The notes beneath the pieces were generated by a model, which was not told the DNA's origin, made no database searches, and was given only the letters and a program-made list of their open reading frames with translations. From Plasmopara viticola (taxonomy: Eukaryota > Oomycota > Peronosporomycetes > Peronosporales > Peronosporaceae): a DNA stretch of 64,000 bases. Positions within the stretch are counted from its first letter, which is position 1. Each line of letters starts with the position of its first letter. A program made the position numbers and the translations under genes. This document shows, piece by piece, positions 34,110-44,971 of the stretch. The stretch covers positions 124,001 through 188,000 of the forward strand of contig MBPM02000033.1 in the NCBI GenBank assembly GCA_001695595.3, read 5' to 3'.

Positions 34110-36355
34110 ACGAGATAAGCGTAACAAAGTCTGACGACTCTGTTACAAGCAAGTGGCGTTTATGGCTTAGTATGGCTTCGTTGTGAAGATCCACAGTTCG
34201 ATGTATTGGCCAAATCCTTCTACATAAACGAAATAATCCATCTTCTTCTTCTGCGCGCCTCTTGATACTCATAGTGCTCGCTAGTCTGTTGTATTTGGGC
34301 TTTCATTTGAGCTTGCGTAGACATAGCTGATGTTGCTACAGCAGTAGTTGCTGTATTAACAGCGTATGCTCTCTTTGTAAGTTTTCATGAACGCAAATGA
34401 AGGTCTCAGGAAGCCAATCGGAGCCAGTTAAATTTGTTTTGCACTTTATGCCTTTTGTGCAACCTGATAAATTGGTCTAACGAGCCTTTTTAAACTTTTG
34501 AAATTGCCAAACCCGATGCTTTAGGCTTTCAGTGATGAAGTGAGCTTCTTTCCCGACGCCTGAGACCTCACATTTCGTTATACGATTTGGTTGAGCTAGA
34601 CAAGGTTTGGCTGTTACCTCATTGTAAACTACAAGTCCTTCCGAAGCTTGTTAGGCTTCTTTTCACGGCTCGTTAAGATCTCCATGGTGAGTATAGTCGG
34701 GCTAATAGGCTTACGAGTCTTTCGTTTACACATACAACGAAGCCAAACAAAACAGCACAGCAGCAATGAAGTTAAATAAAGCAAAGCTAAGTAATTGACG
34801 ATAGGATTGCTGTTTATCCTTTTCTCGAAAGCATGACAGAGTCTAATCGAAAGGCAAAAACACTCAATTACATGCGAGCTTAACGCAGCTTTTAAATTCC
34901 GAAACCACACTAGCGTGCAATCACACTAACAAACCACCAAAAGTTATGTTCGTGCTGAAAAAAACAACTCTTTGTTATCTGGTATTTCCCACTTCATGGC
35001 TTGTACCAATGAAGTTAAGTTGACTTGCTTCGCACTAAGTAAGCGTGAGCACCCTTGTCCTAAGCTCTTGAACTCGACTTGACAAGAGTTACTATGTAGC
35101 AAAGTCGATAAGGATTCTTTTGGAGGATTGATTGTAGACCAAGGCTTGAGCGGCAAGCAAGGCAAGGCCGGTGAAGAAGGCATTTTAGTTGCTTGAAGCA
35201 ATTTAAGAAGTGGCATCAAGCTGAGGGCTCTTCCATAATTTTATCGTGCTGCGGCCCAACTGGTAGCTTTCATCCATCTAAAGCTATCGTTCCGGTACCT
35301 ATAATTATTCTTTCTCAGTCGATATTTCTTCTATTAATAATCTTCCATGAATTATTCAAAGCTTTAGCGCTTCACCTGGATTTTTTAGGTCCTAATTAAA
35401 TTAAAAGAAGTAAAAATTTCAACGCGCCTGACACGTCTTGGAAATCACCTTGATTTCTTGGTCACTCTGCAGCCACAAGTTCCTGTAGATAAGACCAATG
35501 CATATGTAACTCAGTAGTAATGTGTATTTTAGCGGGGTAGCCGTTGCCGGCCACCCTACTGGTGACGACAGCTATGTCACAATCGGTGAGTAGTCTTTCA
35601 CCGGAAGATTTTAAATCTTCCTGCAACACTTCCGTGCTGTGGGTCCGTAGTATTTCGTACGCTTAATTGGGTAGATATTCTCACAAAGTCTTTGTGATGA
35701 GTTGAACCTCCCCTCCGCATCCGTCGCACGCTAAGCTAGCAACGCTAACTGGATTGCCATCGGCACTGATAACAATTCTGCTGCCCAAACTTAATAGCTT
35801 CAATGAGCGTGAGGAGACGGCTACACTCGCAACCGCCTCTGCTGCCAGACAGCTGAAACGTGCCACGGCGCTCAAGCTTTTCGAGCAAAGTTTACGCTCG
35901 AGTGTTGAGGCAGCACAAACTTGGTAGTACCTAGAGAGAGCGAATGTAAGTTGCTTAAATTATAATGTTGGAGGAAAGAAATGCAGTAATTTCTCTCGAT
36001 AAGAAATGGAAGATAATTTTAAAGGAGGACCAAATCGCGAATTATCAGGCGCCCGTGGCGTTCATACTGTCCCACGCTGGACGTCGAGTGAAACAGCTTT
36101 GCTGGGGCGTCTAGTGTGCCAAATTGACATGAATCTGTTCATAGGCTAAGAGTGCTAACTTTTATCCGGTAATTTGACTTTTGGCAGACTCTGGCGCGTC
36201 GCGAAGTTTTGCGCGCCGGTAAACGATTGTGGTGAGCCAAAATATAGGAGGACTTGTTCTCTCAAAGAAAGCATATAAGTATTCGATATACTGGCTAATG
36301 GAACAATTATAAACGCCTTTTAAGGCAAATAGACCTGACAGAGAGTTCCAAAGAC
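34110..36355. other. Gene-poor interval, nothing recognised
   Basis: About 2.2 kb. Frames of 60-93 codons occur (for example 34629-34910 minus, with a hydrophobic centre), but none begins with a credible ATG and leader or matches a family. Confidence 0.5.
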
Positions 36356-36357
36356 TT

Positions 36358-36747
36358 TAACAGCACAAAGTCATTTTTTTGTCAACATGAACAATTATGA
36401 TTGATTTTGGGTATGGCATGGCTAGAGAATCACGAGCTCTGATTGGATTAGCAAGGCAACGATTTGCCCAAATGCGTGCAACAGGGTAATTTCTTATCGC
36501 CACTGTGCGTACGCTTTCCTTTAAAAAGGTTGGAGAAGTGTAAGCCCAACTTAAACAGCACATAGTCATTTCTTTTTGGTAACACGAACAAGTATGATTG
36601 ATTTTGGGTATGCATTGGCTGGGGAATCACGAGCTCTGGTTATATAACCACGGTAAGGCTGTGCCCACTTTCGCGCAATAGGGTCATTTTCTTTATACTG
36701 CTGTGCGTACTCTTTCTTAAAAGAAGATTTGAGAAGCGTGGGCCCGA
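36358..36747. repeat. Local tandem duplication, two ~195-bp copies
   Basis: Two adjacent copies (36358-36552 and 36553-36747) share CAGCACAWAGTCATTT, TATGATTGATTTTGGGTATG, AATCACGAGCTCTG and CTGTGCGTAC, all in the same order and spacing. They differ by many substitutions and small indels, so the duplication is old. No coding capacity is evident. Confidence 0.8.
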
Positions 36748-37985
36748 GGTCAACATGAGGAGTAACGAAACTACTAACATCTCCAAAGGCAGACGGGACG
36801 GCGTCTATATAAGAGCTTTTTAGTGGGTAGTCAAATTTTGCTGGCAGTCCTAAACAGCGAAAATTCTAAGGAGTGTGCTTTTAATGTGAAATACATGGCT
36901 TCACAAATGTATTACCAACAGTGGAAGACGTAGCCTCGCGAGGCACAGTGGCAAGCATAGCTCAAAGGGAAGACAGAATAGAGGTATCGGGCTCATATAA
37001 AAGTGTTTCGCAAGCGTATGTCCACAAGTTACAGTGAGCTAGAAATGCACAGGAATTTAGCTCCGTTTGATGAATGAGAATTGATTATCAATCTCTACAT
37101 GTCACAAATGATTCCGAGGTCCACAAAGAGGCCTTTATGACATGAATAACTTATAGCGCAGCTGGTGATTGATTTGAGCCATGCATGCTACAAATAGAAG
37201 CTTTGTCAGAGATGTCAAAGTTTGCAAGTTTAGGAAAAAATCAAGCTTCTTAGTCTCTCAACTAAACTAGATACCGGATATAAAATGTACTTAACGATAA
37301 AACTCCCTCGTGAGGCAGTACTTTGTCAAAGGTGAGGATGGCTTGGATCACCTCTCAAAAGAGTACATTGTGCTCTATCTCAAGCTTTCTGGAGGATGTT
37401 AGAGCTTAAATATATCCAAATACTCAGATACGGTGTCCAGAGGCCCACTGTAAGAGTAATCACTAAATCAAAATTGACACATTCAAGTACAAAGAAATCT
37501 GTCATTCACTGAAAGTCTTTAAGCCCATCACTGGTTTTCTATGCTCGACAATAGAGCATTTTTTCTCTAACCAGGCTTATAATGAGCTGTAGAGTGCAAC
37601 AGTGCTTGCACAAGCGACCATCCGATGAAAAATGTGTTGCTCAACATCACGTCCAGGTATCTTTTGTTTCTATTAGGCTAATGCTCACTAGAAATAGTGG
37701 TCCTCACAAGAGTAAGTATGCTTAGCGGTATACTTTAAAAACGGCAAGTGATGCACCAAGAGCCATCAATTGCCCAGGGGCGCTCAATTATTAATCACGC
37801 AATTGATTCGACCATTACAACTTTTTGCCTGAAACATCTTGACAATATACCTGACTATGTCGCTCTTTGTCAATTCTGGAGACCCACCTAGGCCATTTAA
37901 GGCAAGATCCACAGATCACGTGCTCTAAGCGTTTCGTGCCACCAACAACAAATGCATGTTTGCGGCAGAATATATAAAAGTACCC
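36748..37985. other. Gene-poor interval, nothing recognised
   Basis: About 1.2 kb of AT-rich sequence without a supported ORF. Confidence 0.5.
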
Positions 37986-37989
37986 GAAA

Positions 37990-38487
37990 GCTTTGTAAGT
38001 AGCAGAAAGAAAAAGTTGTTTCGACTGGTAATGCGGGTCTCGCGAAGCCTCTGTCTATTCTATCTAATACAATTAATAAGTAGTATTATGTCAGCGGTTG
38101 GTTATGCCACGAGGGCTATCAGAATTCTCGGGGACGCTTCATCAATTAGTCCCAAAGTTGTTTCGAACTTCCAGAGACGCTTCATCAATTAATGACGCAG
38201 TTGTTTCGGATGAGACACATTATGACAATATATTCAGCCATGTTATCCTTGAAAGCCCTCATAAGTCACTCAAGACAAAATTAAGGTTCATGAGGTCTCA
38301 AGAGCTTTGAGCTATTATCGACATATGCATATTTGCGGAAGAAGCCATTCAAGGCTTTGATTACTTTGCAAGTATCCGCGCTATCCACGCGGATCCCAAC
38401 AAAGTAAAAGCCGTCTCAAGTGGCTATGCAGGTCTCGCAAAGCTTCTGTCCGATCTATCCAATAAAAACAATGTACAATTCGGGTAA
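37990..38487 (+). pseudogene. Ty3/gypsy reverse transcriptase/RNase H remnant, rearranged
   Basis: Three plus-strand pieces resemble gypsy pol. NAGLAKPLSILSNT (about 38035) is the end of the RT domain. DASSINDAVVSDETHYDNI followed by FMRSQEL (38175-38310) matches the RNase H TDAS...EL region. At 38350-38487, IHADPNKVKAV is directly followed by GYAGLAKLLSDLSNKNN, with about 25 residues missing between them compared with intact gypsy RT. The order is scrambled and stops interrupt it, so this is dead debris, perhaps from two copies. Confidence 0.55.
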
Positions 38488-41364
38488 GTCAGAACCAAAA
38501 TGACTTCAGTAGCATCAAGAAAAGATTTTAGCCGGCTCCAATTGTGGCTTTCCATACAATACAAAGTTGCTTGACGTTGTTGTGACGCTTTTGACTAAGC
38601 CACCGTCTGCGGGTTAATGCAAATAACTTCTCTCCAGGCAGCTTAGAGCTACCAAATGGGTCTAACAAGATGATAACAACAAGATTCTTTCCAAAAATAG
38701 AGCATTTTCAAGTGAGATAAAATTGTTCATGGTAAGAAGTTACTTGCCATTAGTACGCGCAGTGTTAAAAATTCAAGTGCATCTTTTAAATTCTGATATT
38801 TTTGTGGTTTATCAAGACCATACATTTTCGGAAAGGAAGACACTGCGCCCCACTTGTCCCAAAGAATGGCAAGTATCTTGTCATTATCTTTAAAAAAACA
38901 AATTGCATGTTGAATAGGATTATCGTTTGTGCAGGCCAGATTTGAAGTTGATCTCAATTAACAGGGCGAAGCCTTGATTTGGTCGTTGGCATGTGGAAGA
39001 TGAATAGCAGCATTGATATTGTGGTGATCGTGGGCCGTGTACGCAAGATGGCGCCTTCGACATCTGTAGTAGTAACAAACAGGGAGGCTGTGAACGAATA
39101 CAGCGTAAAGTTTTAATTTTTCTACCGTCTACAGACGGTTAGTCAGACGCAAAAGACCAATCGTGTGCTTAAAAGTGCACTGCGTAGTATGTGTGCCGAG
39201 GCACTACAATTGCAGGTCGGTAAGCTTTCTATGGTTAGTCATGACTCAACAACGTGATTCGTGCGTTACGGACTTTACACCATACTAAAATAATGATTTA
39301 AGATACCAAAAAGATCCCCTGAGGTTTCTACGCTCGTAAATTTCTTTAAAATGGAAAAAGGCTGAAAGCTTATTGCTTCCCATGTCTCTACCATTTTAAA
39401 GATATTTCTCTGACTACTCAAACAGCCGGCTGGATATAACCAGCAAGACAAAAATGCGATCACATTCGCTCCAAAAGGTAAATGGGACATTCAGATGACC
39501 ACAAGAGAATTGATTAAGATTTGTTCTTAAAGTAACAAAATCATGCTAGTCAACATAGACCTACCGTAAGAAAATGGGCTTGATATCATTAAGCAAATAT
39601 AAACATTGTTTCATCGGAGCTTTCTAGGCCTTGGATAAGTCTGTATCAACGTACATTTCCGATCTTATCAAAGCGATATCGAAAGACTTTACAATTTTTG
39701 TGGAACAACTTAAGACATGTTTTGGTCATCAGGATCATTTGAATCATTAGCTCCCTCAGCACCTCATCAGAGCGTTATTTTTCAATCCTGTTGCAAGACA
39801 GCTTCGGGTAGCAACACGGCTGATAATGCACATAGCCACTTTTAAGCTGAGTTTGTTTCTGCTCTTTCGATGCTTGACCGACGAGCTAAACATTCCGATG
39901 CTTCACTGAAGACTTTCTGTAGCTCGGAATCGAACGTCGTATGGGAATTATTTCACTTTCCAGCATCAGCAGCTTGATCTCAGCGCTCACCGCACTTAGA
40001 AGACACTACTGGCCGTAATGTACAGAGCCACCTTGTTCTTGCTTATCCTCAGCGGCCATTGTCTCAAACAAAATTTTTTATGGTCAATGGCAAGAATTAA
40101 TTTGATATTATGAAGAAGTCACAATCAAGTTGTCTTACTTTTGCGATAATTTACTTTACCTAAAATTATCATTGCAACTCATGTGAGTAATCATGGTGCT
40201 TCTACCCGGACCATTGTGTTGGCAAAATAACTTATGACATTGGGACGCAAAATACCTTTGTGCGTCTACAAAATTGAGGTTTAACAGATGCAGGAATTTT
40301 ACAGATGGCAAGGTCTCGCTTTAAGCTTTTGGCTTAAAGTCTGTCTAAGCGCTTAATGCATTGTAAGGAACCATGCACTTTCATAACTATTTCTTAATGT
40401 GTTACATAGAAGGCCTGTTAACACTACAATAGATCAACTATTTATAAAAGCAGCGATTTCTTTGAATACGTATCACTCGGTTTTTGCATCGCTTTAATTC
40501 AAGCTTATCACTGTTAACACTAGTACTGTTTTAAATCAACAAGGTTAAGAGAACTGCATCACCATTGCTGTGAGCGAACTGCAATCTACAAGAAATTTTT
40601 TTTATCACGTCCTTCGCTACCTGTCATGACATATAGCAGCCGATGGGTAAGGGCAAGCCGTGTGCCATTGTTAATGATGAAGGCGGTTATATACATTAGA
40701 CGTCTGCATCATAAGTTAAAAAAATATAGTTTTACCTCATATCAACGCAGCGATCCTATCCGCGCTAATGTACCGTTGTATTAACGAATCTTGAAGAAAA
40801 CCTTTTCAGACCATAAACGAGCAATAGCTAAATTATGTAGGCTATACGTCAACCATTCTGATATCGTAGAGGAAATTATAACGCTTTGTAATTCCAAAAA
40901 TCTTCGTAAGAAAACCCGCGAGATACTTTTCCAAAGTGATGAATCTGATTTGTTTGAGCTCGTGTATACAGAAAATTTTATTTGACCATTTTCATAGCAA
41001 CACACTATGCTTGCGCGATACATAAATTGTTGGCTCCAAATACAGGTATCAGAGAGAGCTTACTCTGCATACAAAGATCCATGCAACGAGTTTGATGATG
41101 TATAGTTAAAAGTGCACTCACGACTCGTCATAGTGTGAGATTATTCGTTCTCAAAGGTAGAACGATAGCTTGATTTATTGATGTCTACAACATTTCGTTT
41201 GCTGAAGACAAGTACACGTAGCCCAACAGCGCTCGCTTTTGCGTAGATGTGTGGATACTCGAATAGTTACCATTCGATAATGCTTTAAAACTGTCCAAAC
41301 AATAGGTGATTATACACTTTTCGACCAGTAGACAGTTCCAGATGTCCCATTATCATTAGGAATC
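38488..41364. other. Gene-poor interval, nothing recognised
   Basis: About 2.9 kb. The longest frames are under 82 codons and lack credible starts. A 64-codon frame at 40791-40985 is charged and helical in character but begins with TTG. Confidence 0.5.
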
Positions 41365-41645
41365 AATACCTTATTGGCTGAATGATAATCTAGGGTGTGT
41401 GAACTGCCAGATGTAAAAATGAAGAATGGTGGCTCTAAGGGTGGTAGCATTAGATGGTTGAGAGCCACCAGTTAACTTGTAGCAAGACAATTAGTCGTAA
41501 TAGCTCCTCATTTAAATTCACTTCTCAATTTGCTATAAGAAACAAACAATCCTCCTCTTTCTACGACTTCGCCTCACATGCTCCTCAGCCTCGTCCGACA
41601 GCCGACTTTTACCAGCTCCTCCGCGACTGTGTTACAATTTGCATC
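41365..41645. repeat. Older dispersed repeat (copy at 41 kb)
   Basis: Uninterrupted relative of the repeat at 29930-30047 and 30305-30480. It provides the empty-site form for the SINE-like insertion at 30 kb: the position corresponding to the insertion reads AGTTAACTTGTAGCAAGAC without extra DNA. Confidence 0.6.
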
Positions 41646-41840
41646 ATCGAGATATATAAAGAAGATGTCTTCTTTAATACAGAAAGTGACGGTAATAATA
41701 ACAGTATAACATTTGAAAAGCCAAAATTTGTGCACTCTACATCATGAATATTTATAGGAGTCGAGCCTAAACAAAGCCAAGAAAGCATTAATCTCTAATG
41801 CAAATGATTTGAGTGATGTTTTTTCAAGTGACGAGCATCA
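41641..41840. repeat. Direct repeat, copy 1
   Basis: Shares TTTGCATCA, AATACAGAAA, TTTGTGCACTCTACATCATG and an AAGCCAAGAMAGCA block in order with 42100-42285. The minus strand of both copies has a short frame with a leader-like hydrophobic stretch, but both are interrupted. Confidence 0.6.
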
Positions 41841-42099
41841 TGACTTATATGTCAGTAGAAGTAGCTTTTTAAGCTCCTCTTTATCAGAAAGTCTCATCAT
41901 ATAGCAAACAAACACTACAATTGGCAAGTGTCACGGCACGAGCCTCAATTCCTCAGAAGAATGAAGCGATTTGCTCATAAGCTAAATCTCCTTCAATCGT
42001 TGCCGCTGAATTATTAAACATGCACATCATCGAAGTAATTGTAACTTTTTCTCGCGCCGTTCGTCTATAAATTAGCTTTCATCCCTCCCACGAATGAAG

Positions 42100-42285
42100 C
42101 AGTATTTGCATCACCCAGACATGTCTACTTCGATACAGAAAATTACTGTAATCACAAAAGTATGAGGTTTAAGTAGTCGTAATTTGTGCACTCTACATCA
42201 TGGATTTGTAGAGGAGACGAGCCCAAAAAAAGCCAAGACAGCAAAGATCAACGCAAAGGATCTAAGAGGTGCTCGCTCCAGCATG
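42100..42285. repeat. Direct repeat, copy 2
   Basis: Second copy of the repeat at 41641-41840, about 460 bp downstream and in the same orientation. On the minus strand it encodes an ATG-initiated stretch with core RSFALIFAVLAFFGLVSS, typical of a signal peptide, but a stop follows three residues later. It ends about 280 bp upstream of the small-Tim gene. Confidence 0.6.
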
Positions 42286-42560
42286 TATGACAATAATCTT
42301 TCTTTTTTTCTGGCACGTATGATACACAACCGGTGGTTCTGTAGAAGAATTTCGTGAGAACAACAAATACAAAATTGCACGGGACGTTTCTCCATGGCTT
42401 AAGACTTTTTTTCTATGATGAATTTAGGTAAATTACTTCTGCGAAATTACGCGCTAAAGACTAAAGAATGCTCCTTTTTTGAGTAGAGCGCTGTACGCTT
42501 ATAGTTTTTGGAATTAATCTTATAATTATCGTGCTTCCATCCATTCCAGCACTAGCAATC

Positions 42561-42956
42561 ATGTCCTTCTTTGGTTTTGGCAAAAGTAAGGAGCCAGAGC
42601 CTACGACATCCTCGTCAAATGCGTATGCATACGAAGAACCTACGTATGACTACAGTACACCTGCGATGTCTTCATCGTTTGACTCGCCGTCTTCCACGCC
42701 TTCGTCGTCTCTGGATGGTGGCGCGTCATCGGGAGCTGCAGAAATGCAGCAATTAATTGTGGAAGAGCAACAACGCGCTTTGATCCAACAAGCTATTTCA
42801 AAGATCACGGCTCTAGCTTGGGATAAATGTAGCACGAGTAAGCCCGAATCGGACCTCTCATACAAGGAGAAAGAGTGCATCAAAAACGTGACACTCGCTT
42901 ATCTGGACACGAGCATGTTTGTGGTACACCGCCTTAATAAGTCCGGCAGCGCCTGA
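42561..42956 (+). CDS. Tim8/Tim13-like small Tim chaperone with only the inner cysteines
   Basis: 131 residues from the ATG in ATCATGTCC. An in-frame upstream non-ATG extension of 10 residues is ignored. Residues 1-60 are a Ser/Pro/Tyr-rich low-complexity leader unusual for this family. Residues 61-125 match the zf-Tim10/DDP fold of intermembrane-space chaperones that escort hydrophobic precursors to the TIM22 or SAM machinery: a helix, WDKC, a linker KPESDLSYKEKEC, IKNV, and YLDTSMFVVHRL. In standard members each half has CX3C. Here only C90 and C106 remain, 15 residues apart as expected for the inner pair; the outer positions are Ala86 and Val110. One disulphide rather than two is therefore predicted. 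The gene converges on the methyltransferase gene 196 bp downstream. Family assignment is inference from pattern and spacing. Confidence 0.7.
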   Translation: MSFFGFGKSKEPEPTTSSSNAYAYEEPTYDYSTPAMSSSFDSPSSTPSSSLDGGASSGAAEMQQLIVEEQQRALIQQAISKITALAWDKCSTSKPESDLSYKEKECIKNVTLAYLDTSMFVVHRLNKSGSA

Positions 42957-43152
42957 ACTGAGTACAGTGTTGAAGAAGCTATAGCAGCATGTTACATGTT
43001 TCACTAATGAACACTTTCTACGACAGGATCCGAATAAATACATATGAATAAGGAAGCCTTCATTTATCTGGTCCACCCAGCACTGAAGTGAAAAAAATCA
43101 AGCTGTCATTGCATCTTCTGTTGCTTCTATGTCTAATAAAGCCACTTTTTCA
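42957..43152. other. Convergent intergenic region
   Basis: Short shared 3' region between the plus-strand small-Tim gene and the minus-strand methyltransferase gene. AATAAA-like elements are present on each strand (GAATAAAT near 43033; TTTATT near 43138 as read on plus). Confidence 0.45.
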
Positions 43153-43779
43153 TTACGGACGACCGCAGCTTTTGTACACAAAAAGCGGCACGTTTCCGTA
43201 AGGTCCAACGTCATAGCGTTCATCGTGGACAAGACCACGGATGCCCCACGTGTTGCATATGATGCGCACGTTCTTGGTGGTGTTGCTCAACAGTTTTAAA
43301 AACTTCGGTGTCAGCTTGTCAAGCGCGTCGGGCAGCAGATATGTGACAATGACCGTAGCTTCGGACAGATCCTCATCTAACAGGTCGCCGTGCGATACAC
43401 TTACGAGCGGCTGGAGGTTGTTTGCTTTAATCAGCTCACGAAAACGCGTGATCAAGTACTCCTCGATCTCCACACCACGAGCGCGCGCGCCGTAACGCTT
43501 GGCAGCTTCAATACAAATCCGGCCGTCACCGCAGCCCAAGTCGAAAAGAACCTAAACAAAAGATAAAGAATTATCATGAAAGGCGGTAAGAAGGCAAAGA
43601 ATTTGCTGAAATTTGATTAAACGCACGTCGGCAGGGGTCACGCGCGCGATTTCGACTATCTTGGATACGATATCGCGGTCACTCTGGCACGGTGGTGCTA
43701 GTGAATCACCCTCCATCCACATAAAAGCACCAGGGTCCTGGTCTTCCTCGTCCAAGTCATCGTTGAGCTTGGAGGCCAT
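43153..43779 (-). CDS. Class I SAM-dependent methyltransferase, two exons
   Basis: Exon 1 is 43779-43627 (51 codons) and exon 2 is 43551-43153. They are joined across a 75-bp phase-0 intron (43552-43626) with GTGCGT donor and TTTTGTTTAG acceptor. Splicing restores VTPAD-VLFDLGCGDGRI, the glycine-rich SAM-binding motif I, which the unspliced DNA breaks. The 183-residue product continues with GARARGVEIEEYL (acidic end of strand 2, ribose contact), SVSHGDLLDEDL and TVIVTYLLP (motif IV region). The fold resembles small FAM173/DOT1-like lysine methyltransferases, but the substrate cannot be told from sequence. There is no clear presequence or membrane segment. It lies 91 bp downstream of the coiled-coil gene on the same strand. 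Confidence 0.8.
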
Positions 43780-43870
43780 TTACTAAAGTCTTTAAATATG
43801 TATATACCTGTGCAAGGCTATCTATCGGCACGCTATATCGATTTGCCTGTCTAATTTATTGATAAAAAAG

Positions 43871-44845
43871 CTACCTTGTGCTTGCCCACTTCCCTGCAGT
43901 CGGCGCTGGAGGGGGCTGCAGCGGCAGCGCGGCCGACGAAAAAAGAGATATTTGGTGCAAATGTCCTACAGAACTGCGGCGAGCACGAGTCAATTGGTGA
44001 ATAGAAGTTCGCAGGTCGTCTTCTTCTGCGCTGGTCTGAGCGAGTGCCAGCTTTAAATCAACGCACCGGCGCTCCGCCCGACGAACAGCATATCGTCGCT
44101 CCTCCTGCTCTGCCTTAGCTATGGCAGTTGCTACTTTCAAGTCTGCCAGCTCCTTGTGAAGTCGCTGAACATCCTTTTCAGTGTAATTTTTAGGAGATAA
44201 AGGAGCGGTTGGGGACTCGCCGCCGCTGCTGGTGCCACTTTCGTCGCCGCCCCGAAGAAGCAATAATTTGCGCAAGGCTGAGGTAACTCGCGCTTTCATT
44301 TGCTCTTCTTCTTGTAGTTGCTGACGCTCTTGCTGCTTTGTCTTGAAAGATATTGCGTCTCGTATTAGTTTTTCCGTCGTGTACGTTTCTCCAATGGCCA
44401 GGTCGCGGTCTTGCAAAAGTTTCATGATCCGTCGCTCCAAAAGCGCAATGTACCGAAGGTTTTCGTTGCGCTCGTCTTGTAATGCCAACAACTCTTCGCC
44501 CAGCACGTTCCTCTCTCTTCGAGCACAAGACAGCTGATCCCAAGCAATTTCAAACTCGCACTCAGCTTCAATTAGTGCAAGTCGGGCTTCACAGGCTTCT
44601 CTGAACGGCAGCCGATCCTCTTTCGGTGGTGACTCAGGAATTACGGCATCAGGCACGAATGCATCACCATCGCCTACTTCACTTCCATCTCCGAAATCTA
44701 AAGATAATACTTCAGGCACAGGAGACAAGTCCGCAGTTGAAGCAGAAAGAAACCATTGCACGAACGGGTCGAAGACGGCTAGCGCCTCCGTCGGCGCGTC
44801 AGATGACATACCTCGTTTAGAATTGCCTTGACGATACTCACGCAT
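43871..44845 (-). CDS. Coiled-coil protein, unknown function
   Basis: 324 residues without introns. ATG at 44845 is used; a second ATG 12 codons on (MSSDAP) is an alternative start. Residues about 1-80 are acidic and probably disordered. Residues about 85-190 form a long charged heptad-like helix (EARLALIEAECEFEIAWDQL, then ERRIMKLLQDRD). A Gly/Ser linker with SGTSSGGESPTAPLSP follows, then a second coiled coil (DVQRLHKELADLKVATAIAK) to about 290. The C-terminus is Pro-rich. No catalytic motif, signal peptide or membrane helix is seen. Such architecture is common in cytoskeletal or centrosomal proteins, but no family is recognised. It is flanked closely by the methyltransferase gene (91 bp) and a PPR-like gene (126 bp), all minus strand. 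Confidence 0.75.
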   Translation of the reverse strand: MREYRQGNSKRGMSSDAPTEALAVFDPFVQWFLSASTADLSPVPEVLSLDFGDGSEVGDGDAFVPDAVIPESPPKEDRLPFREACEARLALIEAECEFEIAWDQLSCARRERNVLGEELLALQDERNENLRYIALLERRIMKLLQDRDLAIGETYTTEKLIRDAISFKTKQQERQQLQEEEQMKARVTSALRKLLLLRGGDESGTSSGGESPTAPLSPKNYTEKDVQRLHKELADLKVATAIAKAEQEERRYAVRRAERRCVDLKLALAQTSAEEDDLRTSIHQLTRARRSSVGHLHQISLFSSAALPLQPPPAPTAGKWASTR

Positions 44846-44971
44846 ATTTAGTGCATGCTATAACTGTTTTCTGTCCTTCAAATAGATGTGTAGCCATACG
44901 TTATCAACCGGTATCTACTACAACTCTTAAAGGCACGAATACATCAACAACAATGAGCCGAGGACTGTATT

